Below, in pieces: positions 34,702-42,292 of a stretch of 64,000 bases of DNA. The notes beneath the pieces are model-generated. The model made no database searches. It was given only the letters and a program-made list of their open reading frames with translations, and was not told the origin of the DNA. Location: assembly GCA_963709485.1 (NCBI GenBank), contig CAVPWE010000001.1:620001-684000 (forward strand). Reading direction: 5' to 3'. Position 1 is the stretch's first letter, and each line of letters starts with the position of its first letter. A program made the translations under genes and the position numbers. This DNA comes from JAXDBM01 sp963709485. Its GTDB lineage: Bacteria > Desulfobacterota > Syntrophia > Syntrophales > Fen-1087.

Positions 34702-35871
34702 ATGGGAAGAGCAGTGGGTATCATTGGCGTGGGGCAAACCCATCACGGCCGCCGCATGGAGGTGTCCTATCCGGATCTGGTCCGGGAGGCTGTCATCAGG
34801 GTTTTTGAAGATACCGGGCTCACGCCTGAGGACATTGACGGGGTGGTTTCGGGAACAATGCCGTCCATGATGGAAGGGGTTGCCCTTACCCATTTCTATT
34901 TTGCGGATGCCATGCAGGCCGTCGGGAAACCAATCCTGAAGACGGAAACATGCGGTTCCACCGGGGTTTCCATTGCCCATACCGCGTACTATTGGGTGGC
35001 GTCGGGCATGGCCGATGTGGTTCTGGCGGTGGGCCACGAAAAAATGAACGAGGGAAACGCCCAGGCCACCATGACGACGGTCGCCGAGCCTTTCTATCAA
35101 CGCTATTTTATTGCCGGCGCGCCGGGCGTTTTTTCAATGCAGTCCCAGATGTGGGCGAACCGTTGCGGGATTCCGGAGGAAAAGATAAGAGACGCAGCCG
35201 CCTATATTTCCGTGACGCATCACAACAGCGCTTTTGACAATCCCTATGCACATGTCAAAATAAAAGTAACGGCGGACGATGTGAAAAATGCCCGTCTGAT
35301 CACCTATCCGGTGCGGCTGCTCGACGTATGTCCCACCTCCGACGGGGCTTGCGCGGTGATCTTTGCCTCGGAAAAAATTATACGGAAGCTCGGCAAAAAA
35401 GCGGCCTGGGTCAAGGGGATCGGCTACCGCGGCGAGGAATATTTTTTTGGCGACAGCGACAAGGGCGTGTGGCAGAGCGCGACGCAGGCGGCGAAACAGG
35501 CCTATGATCAGGCAGGCATTACCAATCCGCGCAAGGAACTGGACGTGGCGGAAGTTTACAATCCCTTCACTTTTCAGGAGATGCTCTTTTATGAGTGTTT
35601 CGGCTTCTGCGGGTTGGGGGAATCACCCGATCTTGTCCTGAAGGGCACATTCGACCGGAAGGGAGAACTTCCCTGCGATCCCTCCGGTGGCGTCCTGTGC
35701 ACCAATCCCATTGGCGCTACAGGGTTGATCCGCGTTGCGGAAGCGGCCCTGCAGGTCATGGGAAAGGCGGGCAGCCACCAGATCCCCGGCGCCAAGCTGG
35801 CGCTGAGTCACGCCATGGGCGGGGTGGATCAGTTCAATGGCGTGATGATTGTCGGTTCCGAATTAAAATAG
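34702..35871 (+). CDS. Thiolase/SCP2-type acyl-CoA C-acyltransferase
   Basis: A 389-residue thiolase-fold enzyme with C84 in TETCGSTG, the expected nucleophile. The segment CTNPIGATGL replaces the GHPxGATG of classical thiolases, so the usual His is Asn; ALSHAMGGVDQ supplies a His near the C terminus. Related thiolases work only with a DUF35 partner (BbsB with BbsA in toluene degradation; Ltp/ChsH2 in steroid breakdown), and one is encoded next. GGAGGAGAGGG lies four bases before ATG 34702. Substrate unknown, likely a substituted 3-oxoacyl-CoA. Confidence 0.85.
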   Translation: MGRAVGIIGVGQTHHGRRMEVSYPDLVREAVIRVFEDTGLTPEDIDGVVSGTMPSMMEGVALTHFYFADAMQAVGKPILKTETCGSTGVSIAHTAYYWVASGMADVVLAVGHEKMNEGNAQATMTTVAEPFYQRYFIAGAPGVFSMQSQMWANRCGIPEEKIRDAAAYISVTHHNSAFDNPYAHVKIKVTADDVKNARLITYPVRLLDVCPTSDGACAVIFASEKIIRKLGKKAAWVKGIGYRGEEYFFGDSDKGVWQSATQAAKQAYDQAGITNPRKELDVAEVYNPFTFQEMLFYECFGFCGLGESPDLVLKGTFDRKGELPCDPSGGVLCTNPIGATGLIRVAEAALQVMGKAGSHQIPGAKLALSHAMGGVDQFNGVMIVGSELK

Positions 35872-35907
35872 AAGCAGATGATTGAACACAGAACGGAGGA
35901 GAGGAAG

Positions 35908-36372
35908 ATGGCCAAAGAATACAAGACGCTTATGACGGAGATCCGGCTTCCCTATGAACTTTCCTATGGCGCCACCTGGACAAGGTTTTTCGAGGGCATG
36001 GCGGAAAAGAAGATCTATGGGACGAAATGTGCCAAATGCGACAGGGTACTGGTTCCGGCCCGGAGTTTCTGCCCGCGCTGTTTCGTGGATACTGCGGATT
36101 GGATGGAAGTGGCCCAGCAGGGGACCCTGACGGCATGGAGCTATGTCAACTACCGGTATTTCGGAATGCCGACGGAACCACCGTTCATCGGCGCCTTGAT
36201 CCGGCTGGATGGCACGGATGTGGATTTTCTGCACATGATCGGTGGTTTCGACATGAGCGATTTCGAGGAGGCCCGCAAAATTGTCAAAAACGGCATGAAG
36301 CTCAAGGCAGTCTGGAAAGAGGAGCGCCAGGGCCATATGCTGGATATCAAATATTTCGAGCCGCTTTCATAG
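35908..36372 (+). CDS. DUF35 OB-fold zinc-ribbon protein, thiolase partner
   Basis: A 154-residue protein with a rubredoxin-like zinc ribbon (C41, C44, C55, C58 in CAKC and CPRC) followed by an OB-fold segment (GTLTAWSYVNY, then FIGALIRLDG). DUF35 proteins bind acyl-CoA substrates in complex with SCP2-type thiolases. GGAGGAGAGG lies before ATG 35908. It is 36 bases downstream of the second thiolase, so the trio is probably one complex. No other domain is visible. Confidence 0.88.
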   Translation: MAKEYKTLMTEIRLPYELSYGATWTRFFEGMAEKKIYGTKCAKCDRVLVPARSFCPRCFVDTADWMEVAQQGTLTAWSYVNYRYFGMPTEPPFIGALIRLDGTDVDFLHMIGGFDMSDFEEARKIVKNGMKLKAVWKEERQGHMLDIKYFEPLS

Positions 36373-36571
36373 CGCACGGGCAGAGGGGGCAACCTTAGTC
36401 TACCCTGCCGGGATGCCGGTTTGGAAACCTACATGATCAGCGATCTCTGCCGGCTGGCGCTCGGGGAGGCGCTGCCTGAGGGGGCATACGGAAAACGGGC
36501 CTGAAGCGGGCTGAGGCGTCTCCGGAAAGAGTCTCAGGATCTACGTCGTACGTCGAGGGACCACGGTATTT

Positions 36572-37753
36572 ATGGAAACCATTTACCTGGATCACAGCGC
36601 CACCACTCCGGTTGATCCGGAGGTCCTGGGGGCCATGATGCGCTATTTCGGGAATCATTTCGGGAATCCCTCCAGCATTCACGGCTTCGGGCGGGAGGCG
36701 AAGAAGGCCATCGAGGAGGCGAGGGGACAGGTGGCATCCCTGATTGGCGCCGGCCCGGAGGAAATCGTCTTCACCGGCGGCGGCACCGAAGCGGACAACC
36801 TCGCCCTGAGGGGAGCCGCCTTCGCGGAAACATCCGGTAAGAATCACATCATCACCTCGGCCATCGAGCATCATGCAGTCTTGAACACCTGCAGGCATCT
36901 GGAAGCGAGGGGCTTCGGGGTGACCTGTCTGCCCGTGGATGCGCAAGGGGTGGTCGACCCGGAGGCCGTGCGGGAGGCCGTCACGGATAAGACATTCCTG
37001 ATCTCGATCATGCACGCCAACAATGAAATCGGCACGATCGAGCCGGTTCGGGAGATCGGGTACATGGCCCGGCAGCGGGGGATTCTCATGCATACCGACG
37101 CGGTGCAGACGGTCGGCAAGATCCCCGTCCTTGTGGACGATCTGAATGTGGACCTGCTTTCGTTGGCCGCCCACAAGCTCTACGGGCCGAAAGGGACGGG
37201 CGCCCTCTATGTCCGGAGAAACACACCGCTTGCACCGGTTCTCTTCGGGGGTCGTCAGGAAGGCGGTCGCCGGACGGGTACGGAAAACGTGCCGGGGATC
37301 GTGGGCCTGGGAAAGGCCTGTGAAATCGCATCCAGGGACCTGCCTTTCCAGATGGACCGGCTGAATACCCTGAGAAATCACCTGGAAAAATGGATCGTAG
37401 AGAATATCCGGCATCTGGTGATCAACGGACACCCGTTCCGAAGACTGCCGCACATTCTGAGCGTCTCCTTCCAGTCGTTGTCGGGAGAGACGATCGTCCG
37501 TGAACTCGACAAACGGGGCATTGCCGTCTCGGCCGGCGCCGCCTGCACGGCAGACGTCATCACGGTTTCCCACGTTCTGGCGGCTTTGAACGTCCCAAGA
37601 GACTTTGCCATGGGGACCGTGCGTTTCAGTCTGGGAAAGGACAACAAGGCAGAGGAGCTCGTCCGTGCCGCAGGGGTCTTGGGTGAAATTGTTCCGAAGC
37701 TCAGAGTAATGGCCGAACTGGAATCTTCCATGGGTGCACGGGGATGCCGGTAA
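36572..37753 (+). CDS. Cysteine desulfurase (NifS/IscS family)
   Basis: A 393-residue PLP enzyme that takes sulfur from cysteine for Fe-S clusters or other thio-cofactors. PLP lysine K202 is in AAHKLYG, and the persulfide Cys is C325 in SAGAACTAD. RTGTENVPGIVGLG is typical. No IscU/NifU scaffold gene is adjacent, so it is an orphan copy; it may feed tRNA thiolation, selenium delivery or Fe-S assembly. Confidence 0.9.
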   Translation: METIYLDHSATTPVDPEVLGAMMRYFGNHFGNPSSIHGFGREAKKAIEEARGQVASLIGAGPEEIVFTGGGTEADNLALRGAAFAETSGKNHIITSAIEHHAVLNTCRHLEARGFGVTCLPVDAQGVVDPEAVREAVTDKTFLISIMHANNEIGTIEPVREIGYMARQRGILMHTDAVQTVGKIPVLVDDLNVDLLSLAAHKLYGPKGTGALYVRRNTPLAPVLFGGRQEGGRRTGTENVPGIVGLGKACEIASRDLPFQMDRLNTLRNHLEKWIVENIRHLVINGHPFRRLPHILSVSFQSLSGETIVRELDKRGIAVSAGAACTADVITVSHVLAALNVPRDFAMGTVRFSLGKDNKAEELVRAAGVLGEIVPKLRVMAELESSMGARGCR

Positions 37754-37830
37754 AGGTCGGATTTTTTCTCCTTGAAAAGGAACCGCGCATATCCGCAAAG
37801 GGAAGGAGGTGCGCAGGCAACGCTAAAAAA

Positions 37831-37882
37831 CGCAATCAGGACAAACCGCGGTACATGAAGGTTGCCCGCGGGAGCGATTGCG
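37831..37882 (+). other. Nested hairpin in the leader upstream of the BKACE gene
   Basis: CGCAATC (37831-37837) pairs with GATTGCG (37876-37882), and inside it CCGCGG (37846-37851) pairs with CCGCGG (37866-37871), giving 7 and 6 pairs. GGCAAC copies on both sides could pair with GGTTGCC in the inner loop. It may be a structured mRNA leader. No known riboswitch class is recognised. Confidence 0.35.
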
Positions 37883-37960
37883 CCCGGTCCTCATGCGCTG
37901 TGCGTCTTGAAGGTTGATTGTCCCGAAAGGGGGAGGCAACTTTGAGGAAGGAGGAGAAAG

Positions 37961-38884
37961 ATGCAAAAAAGAGCCATTCTTACGGCCGCGATCACCGGGA
38001 GCATTCACACGCCCGCCATGTCTCCCTATTTGCCCATCACGCCAAAACAAATCATTGATGAAGCATTCGCCTCTTACGAGGCGGGAGCGGCCATTGCGCA
38101 CATCCATGTCCGGGACCCCCGGACGGGTCGTCCGACGCCGGACATCAACTTGATCGGAGAGGTCGTCAGAGGGATCAAAGACAAATGCAACATGATCGTC
38201 TGTATTACCACCGGCGGCGGTCTGGGCATGACTTCGGAGCAGCGTCTCATACCGGTCTCCACCTTCAAGCCGGAACTGGCGTCCTTTAATGCCGGTTCTC
38301 TCAACTTCGCCCTCTTTCACGCCCTGGACAGGTTCAAAGAGTTCAAATTCGACTGGGAGCCCCAGTACCTGGCCATGACGGAGGATTTTATCTTTCCGAA
38401 CACCTTCAAATCCATGAGGGAGTTCACGGCGATCTTCAATGAGCACGGGACCAAACCGGAGTTCGAGGTCTATGATTCAGGCATGGTGAACAATGTCGCT
38501 TTCCTCATTGAGCGGGGGTACGTGAAGAAACCCGTCTATGTCCAGTATGTCATGGGCATTCTGGGGGGGATCACGGCCAGTCCGGAGAATCTCCTGTTCC
38601 TCGTCGAGTACACCCGGCGTCTCATCGGCGATTTTCAATTTTCCGTCTGTGTGGCCGGACGCGCCCAATTTCCCCTCTGCACCCAGTCCCTCCTGCTGGG
38701 CGGCAACTGCCGGGTCGGCCTGGAGGACAATCTCTATCTGGAAAAAGGCCGGATGGCCAAAAGCAACGCCGAACAGGTGGCCAAGATCGTCCGGATTGCG
38801 CATGAACTGGGCATAGAGCCCGCCACGCCCGACGATGCGCGGCAAATTCTCGGGTTGAAGGGTATCGGATGCGTGAATTTCTGA
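37961..38884 (+). CDS. Beta-keto acid cleavage enzyme (BKACE/Kce family, DUF849)
   Basis: A 307-residue TIM-barrel zinc enzyme that condenses a beta-keto acid with acetyl-CoA and releases acetoacetate plus a new CoA ester; the type member cleaves 3-keto-5-aminohexanoate in lysine fermentation. Metal ligands H47 and H49 are in AHIHVRDP, and FEVYDSGM supplies the conserved Glu region. GGAGGAGAAAG precedes ATG 37961. No other lysine-fermentation gene (kdd, kal, aminomutase) is nearby, so the substrate is open. Confidence 0.86.
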   Translation: MQKRAILTAAITGSIHTPAMSPYLPITPKQIIDEAFASYEAGAAIAHIHVRDPRTGRPTPDINLIGEVVRGIKDKCNMIVCITTGGGLGMTSEQRLIPVSTFKPELASFNAGSLNFALFHALDRFKEFKFDWEPQYLAMTEDFIFPNTFKSMREFTAIFNEHGTKPEFEVYDSGMVNNVAFLIERGYVKKPVYVQYVMGILGGITASPENLLFLVEYTRRLIGDFQFSVCVAGRAQFPLCTQSLLLGGNCRVGLEDNLYLEKGRMAKSNAEQVAKIVRIAHELGIEPATPDDARQILGLKGIGCVNF

Positions 38885-38974
38885 TGCCTCCGGGCAGATC
38901 AAATCGCCGGGCACAGTCCGTTCCCTGCCCTAAGGCATCGCTCGCATCTGTTTTACGATGCCGTGATGTTCGCC

Positions 38975-39002
38975 TTGACATTTCCGGGCGATCCCTTAAA
39001 AT
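38975..39002 (+). promoter_or_regulatory. Candidate sigma70 promoter for the HerA-like gene
   Basis: TTGACA (38975-38980), a 16-base spacer, TAAAAT (38997-39002). Transcription start near 39009, about 125 bases before ATG 39135. The remaining gap from 38885 has no other clear element. Confidence 0.7.
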
Positions 39003-39134
39003 GCGAACACCGACTAAATCATGGCGTTTCCATTTCCGCACCGCACCGATGTGACCCGCGCACGATTGCATGATCCTTTTCCTGTTTGCCGGTCCTGAAG
39101 GCGAAGAAGGAAGGAACGCCGATCGGAGGACAAC

Positions 39135-40598
39135 ATGACGACAGCGGCAACCGGACTTCCCATTGCAAAAGGAGAAGGCGTTATCTCCCTTCTGCCCAGG
39201 ATGGCCAACCGCCACGGCCTGATTGCAGGCGCCACCGGAACCGGCAAGACCGTCTCCCTTCGCGTTCTGGCCGAACAGTTCAGCGCCATCGGTGTTCCCG
39301 CTTTTCTGGCCGACGTCAAGGGCGATCTTGCCACCCTCAGCCGGCCGGGCGGCGACAATCCGAGGATCGGCGAGCGGATCGCGGAACTGGGCCTCAAGGA
39401 TTTTAAATTCGAAGGCTATCCCGTTGTCTTCTGGGATGTCTTCGGGGAGAAGGGGCACCCGCTTCGCGCCACCATATCGGAAATGGGCCCCCTTCTTTTA
39501 AGCCGGATCCTGAACCTCAACGAGACGCAGGGCGGGGTGCTCAACGCCATCTTCAAGATTGCCGACGACAACGGGCTCCTGCTGCTCGACCTGAAGGACC
39601 TGCGCGCCATGCTTCAGTTCGTGGGCGACAATGCCGGCCGGTTCAGGACCGAGTACGGGAACATCTCCAAGGCCAGCATCGGCGCGATTCAGAGGAACCT
39701 TCTCGTTCTGGAAGAGCAGGGCGGGGACCGTTTTTTCGGTGAGCCGGCCCTGGACATCAACGACCTGATGCAAACCGACGCGGACGGGAAGGGCGTCATC
39801 AACATCATCACGGCCGACCGGCTGATGCAGTCGCCCAACCTTTACGCCACCTTTCTCCTCTGGCTCCTCTCCGAGCTTTATGAGCAACTGCCCGAGGTCG
39901 GGGATCTTCCGAAGCCCAAGCTGGTTTTCTTTTTCGACGAGGCTCACCTGCTCTTCGAAGATGTTCCGACAGCGCTCGAGGACAAGATCGAGCAGGTCAT
40001 CCGCCTCATCCGCTCCAAGGGCGTCGGGGTTTATTTCGTGACCCAAAATCCGATCGATATTCCGGACATCGTTCTGGGACAGCTCGGCAACCGCATCCAG
40101 CATGCCCTGCGGGCCTTCACGCCGCGGGACCAGAAAGCCGTCAAGGTGGCGGCCGAGACCTTCCGCGCCAATCCGGGGCTCGACACCATGAAGGCCATCC
40201 TGGAGCTTGCCGTGGGCGAGGCGCTGATCTCCATGCAGGATGAGAAGGGCGTGCCCGGCATGGTCGAGAAGGCCTGGATCCTGCCCCCGCACAGCAGGCT
40301 GGGAACGCTCACACCGGAAGAGCTTGCGAAGCTGATCAAGGCATCCGTACTTTACGGACACTATGAAAAAACCGTGGACCGTGAAAGCGCATATGAAAAG
40401 CTCAAGGAGAAGACCGCCCAGGTCCAGGCGGAAAAAGAGGCTGCCGCCCCCGCCGCCCGGAAGGAGGCGCAATCCGAAACCGGAAGGATGATCAGCGCGG
40501 CCGCCAAGAGCGCCGCCCACGCAATCGGGAGCCAGATCGGCCGGCAGATTATCCGCGGCGTCCTCGGCTCGATCTTCGGGCGCGGACGGGGAAGATAA
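39135..40598 (+). CDS. HerA/DUF853-family ATPase (YjgR-like)
   Basis: A 487-residue HerA-FtsK-type ATPase with Walker A GATGTGKT (32-39) and Walker B LVFFFDEAHLLF, and the later EQVIRLIRSKGVGVYFVTQNP. It has a charged Ala/Glu/Lys tail and a glycine/arginine-rich end. DUF853 proteins are conserved but their role is unclear, possibly DNA translocation. No NurA nuclease gene is adjacent, so it is not the archaeal HerA-NurA end-resection set. Confidence 0.9.
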   Translation: MTTAATGLPIAKGEGVISLLPRMANRHGLIAGATGTGKTVSLRVLAEQFSAIGVPAFLADVKGDLATLSRPGGDNPRIGERIAELGLKDFKFEGYPVVFWDVFGEKGHPLRATISEMGPLLLSRILNLNETQGGVLNAIFKIADDNGLLLLDLKDLRAMLQFVGDNAGRFRTEYGNISKASIGAIQRNLLVLEEQGGDRFFGEPALDINDLMQTDADGKGVINIITADRLMQSPNLYATFLLWLLSELYEQLPEVGDLPKPKLVFFFDEAHLLFEDVPTALEDKIEQVIRLIRSKGVGVYFVTQNPIDIPDIVLGQLGNRIQHALRAFTPRDQKAVKVAAETFRANPGLDTMKAILELAVGEALISMQDEKGVPGMVEKAWILPPHSRLGTLTPEELAKLIKASVLYGHYEKTVDRESAYEKLKEKTAQVQAEKEAAAPAARKEAQSETGRMISAAAKSAAHAIGSQIGRQIIRGVLGSIFGRGRGR

Positions 40599-40675
40599 AA
40601 GCGGCGATTGATTTTTGTCCTTATTTCTTTTGCCCGGCCTTCTTTTGTTTCCGCGTTGCCGAGCATCCCGATGCT

Positions 40676-41122
40676 TCAGGCCTTCTTCAATTCAGCCGTG
40701 CACTGGGGGCAGCGGGTCGCCTTTATGGAAATGGACGAAAAGCAATAGGGGCAATCCTTCTTGTCCACCACCGCCTCTTCCTTTTTCTTCATCTCGTTAA
40801 GCGGCTTGATGACCATGAATACGCTGAACGCGACAATCAGGAAGCTGATGATGGTGTTGATGAACAGGCCGATGTTCATGGTCACCGCGCCGGCGGCCTT
40901 GGCCTCGGCCAGCGTCAGGTAGGGGCCTGCCGTCTTTCCCGCTTTGATGACCGCGAAGAGGTTGGCAAAATCGACATTGCCGAGGAGCATTCCGATGGGC
41001 GGCATGAGAACGTCATCGACCAGGGATTTGATGATCGTTCCGAATGCCGCGCCGATGATGATGCCGACGGCCATGTCCACCACATTGCCGCGCATTGCAA
41101 ATTCCTTGAATTCCTTGAACAT
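40676..41122 (-). CDS. mscL: Large-conductance mechanosensitive channel with C-terminal zinc ribbon
   Basis: A 148-residue MscL: N-terminal amphipathic helix FKEFKEFAMRGN, first membrane helix with VDMAVGIIIGAAFG, a periplasmic loop and a second helix ending VIKPLNEMKK. After the usual helical end comes a short zinc ribbon with C124, C127, C138 and C141 (CPYC and CPQC). The gate should open on membrane tension; the ribbon would face the cytoplasm. A near-consensus promoter lies upstream. Confidence 0.94.
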   Translation of the reverse strand: MFKEFKEFAMRGNVVDMAVGIIIGAAFGTIIKSLVDDVLMPPIGMLLGNVDFANLFAVIKAGKTAGPYLTLAEAKAAGAVTMNIGLFINTIISFLIVAFSVFMVIKPLNEMKKKEEAVVDKKDCPYCFSSISIKATRCPQCTAELKKA

Positions 41123-41175
41123 GCCTTTTTCCTTTCCGGACCTTAAATATTGATGTGTTTCTTGTTGTGAAAGGA

Positions 41176-41204
41176 AGTATAATTGGCGCAGACTGAAGTG
41201 TCAA
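41176..41204 (-). promoter_or_regulatory. Near-consensus sigma70 promoter for mscL
   Basis: On the minus strand TTGACA (41204-41199), a 17-base spacer, and TATACT (41181-41176). Transcription would start near 41169, leaving about a 47-base leader. Confidence 0.88.
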
Positions 41205-41254
41205 TCCATTAATGGGTCATCCATGAATGGGTCATCTCTGGAGGGAACCTGGAA

Positions 41255-42292
41255 ATGACACAAATATCGGGGAAAGGCGGCTGGATCTCCCGCACCGGCA
41301 GGATTGTCGGCCGGATCACCGTCGGTATGGCATTGCTGCTCATGGCCGGCTGGGGGATACTGGCAATCTGGTTTGCCGAGCTCCCCCTGCTTGTCCGGGT
41401 TGTGGCGGCATCTGTCTACGGCCTCGGAATGCTGCTCCTGCCACTGCTCCTTCGTCCCCGCCGCCGCGGCATTATTGCCGCCCTCGTTCTCTTTGCCCTA
41501 ACTGTGGCCTGGTTCTTCTCCATCCCCCCTTCCAACAGCCGCGACTGGCAGCCCGATGTGGCAGTGCTTCCTTCCGCGGAGATCAGGGGCAGCCTGGTCA
41601 CCATCCGCAACATCCGGAACTGCGATTACCGGAGTGAGACCGACTACACCTGTCACTACTGCGACAAGAGCTTCGACCTCGACAAGCTCAGTTCGGTGGA
41701 TATGTTCCTGGTCCACTGGGGATCGCCGCACATCGCCCACCCCATTCTCAGTTTCGGCTTCGAGGGGGACGGACATATCAGCTTCTCCATCGAGACCCGC
41801 AAGGAGAAGGGTGAGGAGTACTCATCGGTCAGGGGGTTCTTCCGTCAGTACGAGCTGACCTACGTGGTCGCCGACGAGCGGGATGTGGTCCGGCTCCGGA
41901 CGAACTACCGCAAGGAGGACGTCCACCGCTACCGCCTGATAACGAAGCCGGACCTCATCCGTCACGTCTTTCTCGACTATCTGGAGGCAGTGAACCGGCT
42001 CCATGACAGGGCAGAGTGGTACAATGCCCTGACGACAAACTGCACCACGGCCATCCGGGGGCATACCGCGCCGTACAATCCCGATGCGAAGTTCGACTGG
42101 CGGATCATCGTCAACGGGACCCTGGATGAGATGCTCTACGAACGCGGGTTGGTGGACCGGAGCCTGCCGTTCAAGGAATTGAAACGGCGGAGTTACATCA
42201 ATCCCGTGGCCCAGGCGGCAGACAGGGATGCCAACTTCTCACAGCGCATCCGCCAGGGGTTGCCCAATGCAGAAAGTAAGGTGAAAAAATGA
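41255..42292 (+). CDS. DUF4105 membrane protein
   Basis: A 345-residue protein with two or three membrane segments in the first 100 residues, followed by a large DUF4105 domain. NCDYRSE, a CHYC pair and YNALTTNCTTAIRGH are conserved; the NCTT motif hints at a Cys/His hydrolase-like site facing the periplasm. Function of the family is unknown. It overlaps the lipoprotein hydrolase by ATGA at 42289-42292, so the two are coupled. A GGAGGGA site precedes ATG 41255. Confidence 0.78.
   Translation: MTQISGKGGWISRTGRIVGRITVGMALLLMAGWGILAIWFAELPLLVRVVAASVYGLGMLLLPLLLRPRRRGIIAALVLFALTVAWFFSIPPSNSRDWQPDVAVLPSAEIRGSLVTIRNIRNCDYRSETDYTCHYCDKSFDLDKLSSVDMFLVHWGSPHIAHPILSFGFEGDGHISFSIETRKEKGEEYSSVRGFFRQYELTYVVADERDVVRLRTNYRKEDVHRYRLITKPDLIRHVFLDYLEAVNRLHDRAEWYNALTTNCTTAIRGHTAPYNPDAKFDWRIIVNGTLDEMLYERGLVDRSLPFKELKRRSYINPVAQAADRDANFSQRIRQGLPNAESKVKK

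Noticed and set aside
36373..36571. A 23-codon frame (ATG 36432) before the cysteine desulfurase as a leader peptide
   Set aside because: No ribosome site, no codon run or attenuator hairpin with a T-run.
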